This document shows positions 1 through 12,753 of a stretch of 23,013 nucleotides of DNA, piece by piece. How positions within the stretch are numbered: position 1 is the stretch's first letter; each line of letters opens with the position of its first letter. The DNA lies in assembly GCA_009746045.1 (NCBI GenBank), contig RPFO01002308.1, positions 35,001 to 58,013 on the forward strand, given 5' to 3'. Below the pieces are notes generated by a model that did no database searches, had not been told where the DNA came from, and was given only the letters and a program-made list of their open reading frames with translations. The stretch comes from Mesostigma viride (taxonomy: Eukaryota; Streptophyta; Mesostigmatophyceae; Mesostigmatales; Mesostigmataceae). The translations under genes and the position numbers were made by a program.

Positions 1-941
1 GCTGGCATGCATAAATACCGGGGGGGTGCTGGCATGCATAAATACCTAGGGGGGGTGCTGGCATGCATAAATACCTAGGGGGGGTGCTGGCATGCATAAA
101 TACCTAGGGGGGGTGCTGGCATGCATAAATACCTAGGGGGGGGGCTGGCATGCATAAATACCTAGGGGGGGTGCTGGCATGCATAAATACCTAGGGGGGG
201 GCTGGCATGCATAAATACCTAGGGGGGTGCTGGCATGCATAAAACCTAGGGGGGGGCTGGCATGCATAAATACCTAGGGGGGGTGCTGGCATGCATAAAT
301 ACCGAGGGGGGGTGCTGGCATGCATAAATACCGAGGGGGGTGCTGGCATGCATAAATACCTAGGGGGGGGCTGGCATGCATAAATACCTAGGGGGGGTGC
401 TGGCATGCATAAATACCGAGGGGGGGTGCTGGCATGCATAAATACCGAGGGGGGTGCTGGCATGCATAAATACCTAGGGGGGGGCTGGCATGCATAAATA
501 CCTAGGGGGGGTGCTGGCATGCATTAATACGTCGGGGGGGTGCTGGCATGCATAAATACCGAGGGGGGGTGCTGGCATGCATAAATACCTAGGGGGGGTG
601 CTGGCATGCATAAATACCGAGGGGGGGGCTGGCATGCATAAATACCTAGGGGGGGTGCTGGCATGCATAAATACCTAGGGGGGTGCTGGCATGCATAAAT
701 ACCTAGGGGGGGTGCTGGCATGCATAAATACCTAGGGGGGTGCTGGCATGCATAAATACCTAGGGGGGGGGCTGGCATGCATAAATACCTAGGGGGGGTG
801 CTGGCATGCATAAATACCTAGGGGGGTGCTGGCATGCATAAATACCTAGGGGGGGGGCTGGCATGCATAAATACCGAGGGGGGGTGCTGGCATGCATAAA
901 TACCTAGGGGGGGTGCTGGCATGCATAAATACCTAGGGGGG

Positions 942-1200
942 TGCAGGCATGCATAAATACCGAGGGGGGGTGCTGGCATGCATAAATACCTAGGGGGGGT
1001 GCTGGCATGCATAAATACCTAGGGGGGGGCTGGCATGCATAAATACCTAGGGGGGTGCAGGCATGCATAAATACCGAGGGGGGGTGCTGGCATGCATAAA
1101 TACCTAGGGGGGTGCAGGCATGCATAAATACCGAGGGGGGGTGCTGGCATGCATAAATACCTAGGGGGGGTGCAGGCATGCATAAATACCGAGGGGGGGT
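942..1200. repeat. Dimer block in satellite (4 GCAGGC monomers)
   Basis: CCTAGG-type and CCGAGG-type monomers are arranged as dimers of about 57 bp, marked by TGCAGGC instead of TGCTGGC at 942, 1056, 1113 and 1171. The block lies upstream of the first 191-bp element and has the same four-copy content as most complete higher-order units. Confidence 0.85.
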
Positions 1201-1572
1201 GCTGGCATGCATAAATACCTAGGGGGGTGCTGGCATGCATAAATACCTAGGGGGGGTGCTGGCATGCATAAATACCGAGGGGGGTGCTGGCATGCATAAA
1301 TACCTAGGGGGGTGCTGGCATGCATAAATACCTAGGGGGGGGCTGGCATGCATAAATACCGAGGGGGGGCTGGCATGCATAAATACCTAGGGGGGGTGCT
1401 GGCATGCATAAATACCTAGGGGGGTGCTGGCATGCATAAATACCTAGGGGGGGGGCTGGCATGCATAAATACGTCGGGGGGTCGCTGGCATGCATAAATA
1501 CCTAGGGGGGTGCTGGCATGCATAAATACCTAGGGGGGGTGCTGGCATGCATAAATACCTAGGGGGGGGGCT

Positions 1573-1763
1573 GCCATTCGTACCTTTTTTTCTTTTTTTA
1601 TTTTTAAGCCGGCCTGGGGCAGCGGCGGCGGGTGGACGAAAACTGATAGCGTTCCCGTTTGTGCATCCCGTGACCACCGGCCACCAAACGGAGGCACGAC
1701 ACCAAGGCAGATCAAGCACCAAAGGAAGCAGCAAGGACGTTGACGTTATTAACCAAGAATGGG
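1573..1763. repeat. 191-bp interspersed element, copy 1
   Basis: Non-satellite segment from GCCATTCGTACC through a T-rich tract, a GGCAGCGGCGGCGGGTGG core and ACCACCGGCCACCAAACG to AACCAAGAATGGG. It is the alpha type, with GCGTTCCCGTTTG. On the minus strand it ends in an A-rich tail, like a retroposed sequence, but no target-site duplication is visible. Both ends merge into monomer sequence through short shared bases (GCTG on the left, the G-run on the right). The right junction reads ATGGGTTTGCTGG, shared only with copy 6. Confidence 0.93.
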
Positions 1764-2314
1764 TTTGCTGGCATGCATAAATACCTAGGGGGGTGCTGGC
1801 ATGCATAAATACATGTGGGGGGTGCTGGCATGCATAAATACCTAGGGGGGGTGCTGGCATGCATAAATACCTAGGGGGGTGCTGGCATGCATAAATACGT
1901 CGGGTGGGGTGCTGGCATGCATAAATACCTAGGGGGGTGCTGGCATGCATAAATACCTAGGGGGGTGCTGGCATGCATAAATACCGAGGGGGGGTGCTGG
2001 CATGCATCAATACCTAGGGGGGTGCTGGCATGCATAAATACCTAGGGGGGGTCGCTGGCATGCATAAATACCTAGGGGGGGTGCTGGCATGCATAAATAC
2101 CTAGCTAGGGGGGTGCTGGCATGCATAAATACCTAGGGGGGGGCTGGCATGCATAAATACCTAGGGGGGGGTGCTGGCATGCATAAATACCTAGGGGGGT
2201 GCTGGCATGCATAAATACCTAGGGGGGGGCTGGCATGCATAAATACCGAGGGGGGGTGCTGGCATGCATAAATACCTAGGGGGGGTGCTGGCATGCATAA
2301 ATACCTAGGGGGGG

Positions 2315-2575
2315 TGCAGGCATGCATAAATACCGAGGGGGGGTGCTGGCATGCATAAATACCTAGGGGGGTGCTGGCATGCATAAATACCTAGGGGGGG
2401 GCTGGCATGCATAAATACCTAGGGGGGTGCAGGCATGCATAAATACCGAGGGGGGGTGCTGGCATGCATAAATACCTAGGGGGGTGCAGGCATGCATAAA
2501 TACCGAGGGGGGGTGCTGGCATGCATAAATACCTAGGGGGGTGCAGGCATGCATAAATACCGAGGGGGGGTGCTG
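2315..2575. repeat. Dimer block in satellite (4 GCAGGC monomers)
   Basis: GCAGGC-marked monomers at 2315, 2428, 2485 and 2542 alternate with GCTGGC monomers at a dimer period of about 57 bp. The block lies between element copies 1 and 2, which are 1372 bp apart. Confidence 0.85.
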
Positions 2576-2944
2576 GCATGCATAAATACCTAGGGGGGTG
2601 CTGGCATGCATAAATACCTAGGGGGGGTGCTGGCATGCATAAATACCGAGGGGGGGTGCTGGCATGCATAAATACCTAGGGGGGTGCTGGCATGCATAAA
2701 TACCTAGGGGGGGGCTGGCATGCATAAATACCTAGGGGGGGGCTGGCATGCATAAATACCTAGGGGGGGTGCTGGCATGCATAAATACCTAGGGGGGTGC
2801 TGGCATGCATAAATACCTAGGGGGGGGGCTGGCATGCATAAATACGTCGGGGGGTCGCTGGCATGCATAAATACCTAGGGGGGTGCTGGCATGCATAAAT
2901 ACCTAGGGGGGGTGCTGGCATGCATAAATACCTAGGGGGGGGCT

Positions 2945-3135
2945 GCCATTCGTACCTTTTTTTCTTTTTTTATTTTTAAGCCGGCCTGGGGCAGCGGCGG
3001 CGGGTGGACGAAAACTGATAGCGTTCCCGTTTGTGCATCCCGTGACCACCGGCCACCAAACGGAGGCACGACACCAAGGCAGATCAAGCACCAAAGGAAG
3101 CAGCAAGGACGTTGACGTTATTAACCAAGAATGGG
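2945..3135. repeat. 191-bp interspersed element, copy 2
   Basis: Same boundaries and orientation as copy 1, and alpha type (GCGTTCCCGTTTG). The right junction is the common AATGGGGGTGCTGG. As with most copies, it is preceded by an ACGTCGGGG...TCGCTGG monomer and followed, one monomer later, by an ACATGTGG monomer. Confidence 0.93.
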
Positions 3136-3681
3136 GGTGCTGGCATGCATAAATACCTAGGGGGGGTGCTGGCATGCATAAATACATGTGGGGGGTGCTG
3201 GCATGCATAAATACCTAGGGGGGTGCTGGCATGCATAAATACCTAGGGGGGTGCTGGCATGCATAAATACGTCGGGTGGGGTGCTGGCATGCATAAATAC
3301 CTAGGGGGGTGCTGGCATGCATAAATACCTAGGGGGGGTGCTGGCATGCATAAATACCGAGGGGGGGGGCTGGCATGCATAAATACCTAGGGGGGTGCTG
3401 GCATGCATAAATACCTAGGGGGGGTCGCTGGCATGCATAAATACCTAGGGGGTGCTGGCATGCATAAATACCTAGGGGGGTGCTGGCATGCATAAATACC
3501 TAGGGGGGGGCTGGCATGCATAAATACCTAGGGGGGGTGCTGGCATGCATAAATACCTAGGGGGGTGCTGGCATGCATAAATACCTAGGGGGGGGGCTGG
3601 CATGCATAAATACCGAGGGGGGGTGCTGGCATGCATAAATACCTAGGGGGGGTGCTGGCATGCATAAATACCTAGGGGGGG

Positions 3682-3945
3682 TGCAGGCATGCATAAATAC
3701 CGAGGGGGGGTGCTGGCATGCATAAATACCTAGGGGGGTGCTGGCATGCATAAATACCTAGGGGGGGGGCTGGCATGCATAAATACCTAGGGGGGTGCAG
3801 GCATGCATAAATACCGAGGGGGGGGTGCTGGCATGCATAAATACCTAGGGGGGGTGCAGGCATGCATAAATACCGAGGGGGGGTGCTGGCATGCATAAAT
3901 ACCTAGGGGGGTGCAGGCATGCATAAATACCGAGGGGGGGGTGCT
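3682..3945. repeat. Dimer block in satellite (4 GCAGGC monomers)
   Basis: GCAGGC-marked monomers at 3682, 3796, 3855 and 3912, in the same arrangement as the 2315 block. It lies between element copies 2 and 3, which are 1375 bp apart. Confidence 0.85.
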
Positions 3946-4319
3946 GGCATGCATAAATACCTAGGGGGGGTGCTGGCATGCATAAATACCTAGGGGGGGT
4001 GCTGGCATGCATAAATACCGAGGGGGGGTGCTGGCATGCATAAATACCTAGGGGGGTGCTGGCATGCATAAATACCGAGGGGGGGGGCTGGCATGCATAA
4101 ATACCTAGGGGGGGGCTGGCATGCATAAATACCTAGGGGGGGTGCTGGCATGCATAAATACCTAGGGGGGTGCTGGCATGCATAAATACCTAGGGGGGGG
4201 GCTGGCATGCATAAATACGTCGGGGGGGTCGCTGGCATGCATAAATACCTAGGGGGGTGCTGGCATGCATAAATACCTAGGGGGGGTGCTGGCATGCATA
4301 AATACCTAGGGGGGGGGCT

Positions 4320-4510
4320 GCCATTCGTACCTTTTTTTCTTTTTTTATTTTTAAGCCGGCCTGGGGCAGCGGCGGCGGGTGGACGAAAACTGATAGCATT
4401 CCCGTTCGTGCATCCCGTGACCACCGGCCACCAAACGGAGGCACGACACCAAGGCAGATCAAGCACCAAAGGAAGCAGCAAGGACGTTGACGTTATTAAC
4501 CAAGAATGGG
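4320..4510. repeat. 191-bp interspersed element, copy 3 (beta type)
   Basis: Carries the linked substitutions GCATTCCCGTTCG. The satellite after it contains the CATGGATTAATACG monomer (about 4665) and only one GCAGGC monomer (5202). The distance to copy 4 is therefore short, 1230 bp. Confidence 0.93.
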
Positions 4511-5549
4511 GGTGCTGGCATGCATAAATACCTAGGGGGGGTGCTGGCATGCATAAATACATGTGGGGGGTGCTGGCATGCATAAATACCTAGGGGGGGG
4601 GCTGGCATGCATAAATACCTAGGGGGGGGGCTGGCATGCATAAATACCTAGGGGGGGGGCTGGCATGGATTAATACGTCGGTGGGGTGCTGGCATGCATA
4701 AATACCGAGGGGGGGTGCTGGCATGCATAAATACATGTGGGGGGTGCTGGCATGCATAAATACCGAGGGGGGGTGCTGGCATGCATAAATACCTAGGGGG
4801 GTGCTGGCATGCATAAATACCTAGGGGGGGGCTGGCATGCATAAATACCTAGGGGGGGGCTGGCATGCATAAATACCTAGGGGGGGTGCTGGCATGCATA
4901 AATACCTAGGGGGGGTGCTGGCATGCATAAATACCTAGGGGGGGGGCTGGCATGCATAAATACCGAGGGGGGGGCTGGCATGCATAAATACCTAGGGGGG
5001 TGCTGGCATGCATAAATACCTAGGGGGGGTCGCTGGCATGCATAAATACCTAGGGGGGGTGCTGGCATGCATAAATACCTAGGGGGGTGCTGGCATGCAT
5101 AAATACCTAGGGGGGGGCTGGCATGCATAAATACCTAGGGGGGGTGCTGGCATGCATAAATACCTAGGGGGGTGCTGGCATGCATAAATACCTAGGGGGG
5201 GTGCAGGCATGCATAAATACCGAGGGGGGGTGCTGGCATGCATAAATACCTAGGGGGGTGCTGGCATGCATAAATACCTAGGGGGGGTGCTGGCATGCAT
5301 AAATACCGAGGGGGGGTGCTGGCATGCATAAATACCTAGGGGGGTGCTGGCATGCATAAATACCTAGGGGGGGGCTGGCATGCATAAATACCGAGGGGGG
5401 GGCTGGCATGCATAAATACCTAGGGGGGGGGCTGGCATGCATAAATACGTCGGGGGGGTCGCTGGCATGCATAAATACCTAGGGGGGTGCTGGCATGCAT
5501 AAATACCTAGGGGGGGTGCTGGCATGCATAAATACCTAGGGGGGGGGCT

Positions 5550-5740
5550 GCCATTCGTACCTTTTTTTCTTTTTTTATTTTTAAGCCGGCCTGGGGCAGC
5601 GGCGGCGGGTGGACGAAAACTGATAGCGTTCCCGTTTGTGCATCCCGTGACCACCGGCCACCAAACGGAGGCACGACACCAAGGCAGATCAAGCACCAAA
5701 GGAAGCAGCAAGGACGTTGACGTTATTAACCAAGAATGGG
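5550..5740. repeat. 191-bp interspersed element, copy 4
   Basis: Alpha type (GCGTTCCCGTTTG) with the common right junction. The unit that follows is 1376 bp long and contains a four-copy dimer block. Confidence 0.93.
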
Positions 5741-6289
5741 GGTGCTGGCATGCATAAATACCTAGGGGGGGTGCTGGCATGCATAAATACATGTGGGGGG
5801 TGCTGGCATGCATAAATACCTAGGGGGGTGCTGGCATGCATAAATACCTAGGGGGGTGCTGGCATGCATAAATACGTCGGGTGGGGTGCTGGCATGCATA
5901 AATACCTAGGGGGGTGCTGGCATGCATAAATACCTAGGGGGGGTGCTGGCATGCATAAATACCGAGGGGGGGGGCTGGCATGCATAAATACCTAGGGGGG
6001 GTGCTGGCATGCATAAATACCTAGGGGGGGTCGCTGGCATGCATAAATACCTAGGGGGGTGCTGGCATGCATAAATACATGTGGGGGGTGCTGGCATGCA
6101 TAAATACCTAGGGGGGGGGCTGGCATGCATAAATACCTAGGGGGGGTGCTGGCATGCATAAATACCTAGGGGGGTGCTGGCATGCATAAATACCTAGGGG
6201 GGGGCTGGCATGCATAAATACCGAGGGGGGGTGCTGGCATGCATAAATACCTAGGGGGGGTGCTGGCATGCATAAATACCTAGGGGGGG

Positions 6290-6548
6290 TGCAGGCATGC
6301 ATAAATACCGAGGGGGGGTGCTGGCATGCATAAATACCTAGGGGGGTGCTGGCATGCATAAATACCTAGGGGGGGGCTGGCATGCATAAATACCTAGGGG
6401 GGTGCAGGCATGCATAAATACCGAGGGGGGGTGCTGGCATGCATAAATACCTAGGGGGGTGCAGGCATGCATAAATACCGAGGGGGGGTGCTGGCATGCA
6501 TAAATACCTAGGGGGGTGCAGGCATGCATAAATACCGAGGGGGGGTGC
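6290..6548. repeat. Dimer block in satellite (4 GCAGGC monomers)
   Basis: GCAGGC-marked monomers at 6290, 6403, 6460 and 6517, between element copies 4 and 5. Same arrangement as the 2315 and 3682 blocks. Confidence 0.85.
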
Positions 6549-6925
6549 TGGCATGCATAAATACCTAGGGGGGGTGCTGGCATGCATAAATACCTAGGGG
6601 GGGTGCTGGCATGCATAAATACCGAGGGGGGGTGCTGGCATGCATAAATACCTAGGGGGGGTGCTGGCATGCATAAATACCGAGGGGGGGGGCTGGCATG
6701 CATAAATACCTAGGGGGGGGCTGGCATGCATAAATACCTAGGGGGGGTGCTGGCATGCATAAATACCTAGGGGGGGTGCTGGCATGCATAAATACCTAGG
6801 GGGGGGGCTGGCATGCATAAATACGTCGGGGGGTCGCTGGCATGCATAAATACCTAGGGGGGGTGCTGGCATGCATAAATACCTAGGGGGGGTGCTGGCA
6901 TGCATAAATACCTAGGGGGGGGGCT

Positions 6926-7116
6926 GCCATTCGTACCTTTTTTTCTTTTTTTATTTTTAAGCCGGCCTGGGGCAGCGGCGGCGGGTGGACGAAAACTGAT
7001 AGCATTCCCGTTCGTGCATCCCGTGACCACCGGCCACCAAACGGAGGCACGACACCAAGGCAGATCAAGCACCAAAGGAAGCAGCAAGGACGTTGACGTT
7101 ATTAACCAAGAATGGG
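6926..7116. repeat. 191-bp interspersed element, copy 5 (beta type)
   Basis: Beta substitutions GCATTCCCGTTCG. It is followed by the CATGGATTAATACG monomer (about 7270) and by a single GCAGGC monomer (7807). The distance to copy 6 is 1288 bp. Confidence 0.93.
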
Positions 7117-8213
7117 GGTGCTGGCATGCATAAATACCTAGGGGGGGTGCTGGCATGCATAAATACATGTGGGGGGTGCTGGCATGCATAAATACCTAGG
7201 GGGGGGGCTGGCATGCATAAATACCTAGGGGGGGGGCTGGCATGCATAAATACCTAGGGGGGGGGCTGGCATGGATTAATACGTCGGGTGGGGTGCTGGC
7301 ATGCATAAATACCGAGGGGGGGTGCTGGCATGCATAAATACATGTGGGGGGTGCTGGCATGCATAAATACCGAGGGGGGGTGCTGGCATGCATAAATACC
7401 TAGGGGGGTGCTGGCATGCATAAATACCTAGGGGGGGGGCTGGCATGCATAAATACCTAGGGGGGGGCTGGCATGCATAAATACCTAGGGGGGTGCTGGC
7501 ATGCATAAATACCTAGGGGGGTGCTGGCATGCATAAATACCTAGGGGGGGGGCTGGCATGCATAAATACCGAGGGGGGGGGCTGGCATGCATAAATACCT
7601 AGGGGGGTGCTGGCATGCATAAATACCTAGGGGGGTCGCTGGCATGCATAAATACCTAGGGGGGTGCTGGCATGCATAAATACCTAGGGGGGTGCTGGCA
7701 TGCATAAATACCTAGGGGGGGGGCTGGCATGCATAAATACCTAGGGGGGGTGCTGGCATGCATAAATACCTAGGGGGGTGCTGGCATGCATAAATACCTA
7801 GGGGGGGTGCAGGCATGCATAAATACCGAGGGGGGGGTGCTGGCATGCATAAATACCTAGGGGGGTGCTGGCATGCATAAATACCTAGGGGGGGTGCTGG
7901 CATGCATAAATACCGAGGGGGGGTGCTGGCATGCATAAATACCTAGGGGGGTGCTGGCATGCATAAATACCTAGGGGGGGGGCTGGCATGCATAAATACC
8001 GAGGGGGGGGCTGGCATGCATAAATACCTAGGGGGGGTGCTGGCATGCATAAATACCTAGGGGGGGTGCTGGCATGCATAAATACCTAGGGGGGGGGCTG
8101 GCATGCATAAATACGTCGGGGGGTCGCTGGCATGCATAAATACCTAGGGGGGTGCTGGCATGCATAAATACCTAGGGGGGTGCTGGCATGCATAAATACC
8201 TAGGGGGGGGGCT

Positions 8214-8403
8214 GCCATTCGTACCTTTTTTTCTTTTTTTATTTTTAAGCCGGCCTGGGCAGCGGCGGCGGGTGGACGAAAACTGATAGCGTTCCCGTTT
8301 GTGCATCCCGTGACCACCGGCCACCAAACGGAGGCACGACACCAAGGCAGATCAAGCACCAAAGGAAGCAGCAAGGACGTTGACGTTATTAACCAAGAAT
8401 GGG
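8214..8403. repeat. 191-bp interspersed element, copy 6
   Basis: Alpha type, 190 bp because GGCCTGGGGC has lost one G. It shares the rare right junction ATGGGTTTGCTGG with copy 1. A rare CTAGCTAGG monomer also follows both copies at a similar distance (2101 and 8738), which indicates a larger duplication with an offset of about 6.64 kb. Confidence 0.93.
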
Positions 8404-8953
8404 TTTGCTGGCATGCATAAATACCTAGGGGGGGGTGCTGGCATGCATAAATACATGTGGGGGTGCTGGCATGCATAAATACCTAGGGGGGTGCTGGCAT
8501 GCATAAATACCTAGGGGGGTGCTGGCATGCATAAATACGTCGGGTGGGGTGCTGGCATGCATAAATACCTAGGGGGGTGCTGGCATGCATAAATACCTAG
8601 GGGGGTGCTGGCATGCATAAATACCGAGGGGGGGGGCTGGCATGCATAAATACCTAGGGGGTGCTGGCATGCATAAATACCTAGGGGGGTCGCTGGCATG
8701 CATAAATACCTAGGGGGGTGCTGGCATGCATAAATACCTAGCTAGGGGGGTGCTGGCATGCATAAATACCTAGGGGGGGGGCTGGCATGCATAAATACCT
8801 AGGGGGGGTGCTGGCATGCATAAATACCTAGGGGGGTGCTGGCATGCATAAATACCTAGGGGGGGGGCTGGCATGCATAAATACCGAGGGGGGGTGCTGG
8901 CATGCATAAATACCTAGGGGGGGGTGCTGGCATGCATAAATACCTAGGGGGGG

Positions 8954-9215
8954 TGCAGGCATGCATAAATACCGAGGGGGGGTGCTGGCATGCATAAATA
9001 CCTAGGGGGGGTGCTGGCATGCATAAATACCTAGGGGGGGGCTGGCATGCATAAATACCTAGGGGGGTGCAGGCATGCATAAATACCGAGGGGGGTGCTG
9101 GCATGCATAAATACCTAGGGGGGGTGCAGGCATGCATAAATACCGAGGGGGGGGTGCTGGCATGCATAAATACCTAGGGGGGTGCAGGCATGCATAAATA
9201 CCGAGGGGGGGGTGC
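8954..9215. repeat. Dimer block in satellite (4 GCAGGC monomers)
   Basis: GCAGGC-marked monomers at 8954, 9068, 9125 and 9183, between element copies 6 and 7, which are 1374 bp apart. Confidence 0.85.
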
Positions 9216-9587
9216 TGGCATGCATAAATACCTAGGGGGGGTGCTGGCATGCATAAATACCTAGGGGGGGTGCTGGCATGCATAAATACCGAGGGGGGTG
9301 CTGGCATGCATAAATACCTAGGGGGGTGCTGGCATGCATAAATACCTAGGGGGGGGCTGGCATGCATAAATACCTAGGGGGGGGCTGGCATGCATAAATA
9401 CCTAGGGGGGGTGCTGGCATGCATAAATACCTAGGGGGGGTGCTGGCATGCATAAATACCTAGGGGGGGGCTGGCATGCATAAATACGTCGGGGGGTCGC
9501 TGGCATGCATAAATACCTAGGGGGGGTGCTGGCATGCATAAATACCTAGGGGGGGTGCTGGCATGCATAAATACCTAGGGGGGGGCT

Positions 9588-9778
9588 GCCATTCGTACCT
9601 TTTTTTCTTTTTTTATTTTTAAGCCGGCCTGGGGCAGCGGCGGCGGGTGGACGAAAACTGATAGCGTTCCCGTTTGTGCATCCCGTGACCACCGGCCACC
9701 AAACGGAGGCACGACACCAAGGCAGATCAAGCACCAAAGGAAGCAGCAAGGACGTTGACGTTATTAACCAAGAATGGG
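9588..9778. repeat. 191-bp interspersed element, copy 7
   Basis: Alpha type with the common junctions. The unit after it is the longest in the window, 1595 bp to copy 8, because its dimer block holds eight GCAGGC monomers rather than four. Confidence 0.93.
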
Positions 9779-10326
9779 GGTGCTGGCATGCATAAATACC
9801 TAGGGGGGGTGCTGGCATGCATAAATACATGTGGGGGGTGCTGGCATGCATAAATACCTAGGGGGGTGCTGGCATGCATAAATACCTAGGGGGGTGCTGG
9901 CATGCATAAATACGTCGGGTGGGGTGCTGGCATGCATAAATACCTAGGGGGGTGCTGGCATGCATAAATACCTAGGGGGGGTGCTGGCATGCATAAATAC
10001 CGAGGGGGGGGGCTGGCATGCATAAATACCTAGGGGGGTGCTGGCATGCATAAATACCTAGGGGGGGTCGCTGGCATGCATAAATACCTAGGGGGGTGCT
10101 GGCATGCATAAATACCTAGGGGGGGTGCTGGCATGCATAAATACCTAGGGGGGGGGCTGGCATGCATAAATACCTAGGGGGGGTGCTGGCATGCATAAAT
10201 ACCTAGGGGGGGTGCTGGCATGCATAAATACCTAGGGGGGGGGCTGGCATGCATAAATACCGAGGGGGGTGCTGGCATGCATAAATACCTAGGGGGGGTG
10301 CTGGCATGCATAAATACCTAGGGGGG

Positions 10327-10808
10327 TGCAGGCATGCATAAATACCGAGGGGGGGTGCTGGCATGCATAAATACCTAGGGGGGTGCTGGCATGCATAAAT
10401 ACCTAGGGGGGGGGCTGGCATGCATAAATACCTAGGGGGTGCAGGCATGCATAAATACCGAGGGGGGGTGCTGGCATGCATAAATACCTAGGGGGGTGCA
10501 GGCATGCATAAATACCGAGGGGGGGTGCTGGCATGCATAAATACCTAGGGGGGTGCAGGCATGCATAAATACCGAGGGGGGTGCTGGCATGCATAAATAC
10601 CTAGGGGGTGCAGGCATGCATAAATACCGGGGGGGTGCTGGCATGCATAAATACCTAGGGGGGTGCAGGCATGCATAAATACCGAGGGGGGGTGCTGGCA
10701 TGCATAAATACCTAGGGGGGTGCAGGCATGCATAAATACCGAGGGGGGGTGCTGGCATGCATAAATACCTAGGGGGGGTGCAGGCATGCATAAATACCGA
10801 GGGGGGGT
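10327..10808. repeat. Expanded dimer block (8 GCAGGC monomers)
   Basis: GCAGGC-marked monomers at 10327, 10440, 10497, 10554, 10609, 10664, 10721 and 10779. The four extra dimers of about 56 bp (about 224 bp) account almost exactly for the extra length of this higher-order unit over the usual 1374 bp. Confidence 0.88.
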
Positions 10809-11182
10809 GCTGGCATGCATAAATACCTAGGGGGGTGCTGGCATGCATAAATACCTAGGGGGGGTGCTGGCATGCATAAATACCGAGGGGGGTGCTGGCA
10901 TGCATAAATACCTAGGGGGGTGCTGGCATGCATAAATACCTAGGGGGGGGCTGGCATGCATAAATACCTAGGGGGGGCTGGCATGCATAAATACCTAGGG
11001 GGGGTGCTGGCATGCATAAATACCTAGGGGGGTGCTGGCATGCATAAATACCTAGGGGGGGGGCTGGCATGCATAAATACGTCGGGGGGGTCGCTGGCAT
11101 GCATAAATACCTAGGGGGGGTGCTGGCATGCATAAATACCTAGGGGGGGTGCTGGCATGCATAAATACCTAGGGGGGGGGCT

Positions 11183-11372
11183 GCCATTCGTACCTTTTTT
11201 TCTTTTTTATTTTTAAGCCGGCCTGGGGCAGCGGCGGCGGGTGGACGAAAACTGATAGCGTTCCCGTTTGTGCATCCCGTGACCACCGGCCACCAAACGG
11301 AGGCACGACACCAAGGCAGATCAAGCACCAAAGGAAGCAGCAAGGACGTTGACGTTATTAACCAAGAATGGG
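11183..11372. repeat. 191-bp interspersed element, copy 8
   Basis: Alpha type, 190 bp because the T-tract is one T shorter than in other copies. The right junction is the common one. The following unit is 1380 bp with a four-copy dimer block. Confidence 0.93.
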
Positions 11373-11923
11373 GGTGCTGGCATGCATAAATACCTAGGGG
11401 GGGTGCTGGCATGCATAAATACATGTGGGGGTGCTGGCATGCATAAATACCTAGGGGGGGTGCTGGCATGCATAAATACCTAGGGGGGGTGCTGGCATGC
11501 ATAAATACGTCGGGTGGGGTGCTGGCATGCATAAATACCTAGGGGGGGTGCTGGCATGCATAAATACCTAGGGGGGGTGCTGGCATGCATAAATACCGAG
11601 GGGGGGGCTGGCATGCATAAATACCTAGGGGGGGTGCTGGCATGCATAAATACCTAGGGGGGGTCGCTGGCATGCATAAATACCTAGGGGGGGTGCTGGC
11701 ATGCATAAATACCTAGGGGGGGTGCTGGCATGCATAAATACCTAGGGGGGGGCTGGCATGCATAAATACCTAGGGGGGGTGCTGGCATGCATAAATACCT
11801 AGGGGGGGTGCTGGCATGCATAAATACCTAGGGGGGGGCTGGCATGCATAAATACCGAGGGGGGGTGCTGGCATGCATAAATACCTAGGGGGGGTGCTGG
11901 CATGCATAAATACCTAGGGGGGG

Positions 11924-12185
11924 TGCAGGCATGCATAAATACCGAGGGGGGTGCTGGCATGCATAAATACCTAGGGGGGGTGCTGGCATGCATAAATACC
12001 TAGGGGGGGGGCTGGCATGCATAAATACCTAGGGGGGGTGCAGGCATGCATAAATACCGAGGGGGGGTGCTGGCATGCATAAATACCTAGGGGGGGTGCA
12101 GGCATGCATAAATACCGAGGGGGGGTGCTGGCATGCATAAATACCTAGGGGGGGTGCAGGCATGCATAAATACCGAGGGGGGGGT
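11924..12185. repeat. Dimer block in satellite (4 GCAGGC monomers)
   Basis: GCAGGC-marked monomers at 11924, 12039, 12097 and 12155, between element copies 8 and 9. This is the last multi-copy dimer block before the right edge of the array. Confidence 0.85.
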
Positions 12186-12562
12186 GCTGGCATGCATAAA
12201 TACCTAGGGGGGGTGCTGGCATGCATAAATACCTAGGGGGGGTGCTGGCATGCATAAATACCGAGGGGGGTGCTGGCATGCATAAATACCTAGGGGGGGT
12301 GCTGGCATGCATAAATACCGAGGGGGGGGCTGGCATGCATAAATACCTAGGGGGGGGCTGGCATGCATAAATACCTAGGGGGGGTGCTGGCATGCATAAA
12401 TACCTAGGGGGGGTGCTGGCATGCATAAATACCTAGGGGGGGGCTGGCATGCATAAATACGTCGGGGGGTCGCTGGCATGCATAAATACCTAGGGGGGGT
12501 GCTGGCATGCATAAATACCTAGGGGGGGGTGCTGGCATGCATAAATACCTAGGGGGGGGGCT

Positions 12563-12753
12563 GCCATTCGTACCTTTTTTTCTTTTTTTATTTTTAAGCC
12601 GGCCTGGGGCAGCGGCGGCGGGTGGACGAAAACTGATAGCATTCCCGTTCGTGCATCCCGTGACCACCGGCCACCAAACGGAGGCACGACACCAAGGCAG
12701 ATCAAGCACCAAAGGAAGCAGCAAGGACGTTGACGTTATTAACCAAGAATGGG
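12563..12753. repeat. 191-bp interspersed element, copy 9 (beta type)
   Basis: Beta substitutions GCATTCCCGTTCG, followed by a CATGGATTAATACG monomer at about 12905. No GCAGGC monomers occur before copy 10, which begins only 745 bp away. Confidence 0.93.

Noticed and set aside
1547-1780. Plus-strand 77-codon open frame repeated with each 191-bp element (also at 4294, 5524, 6900 and 12507).
   Set aside because: It begins and ends in satellite monomers, is interrupted or altered in several copies by single-base indels, and changes do not favour synonymous sites. It is a by-product of a stop-free element.
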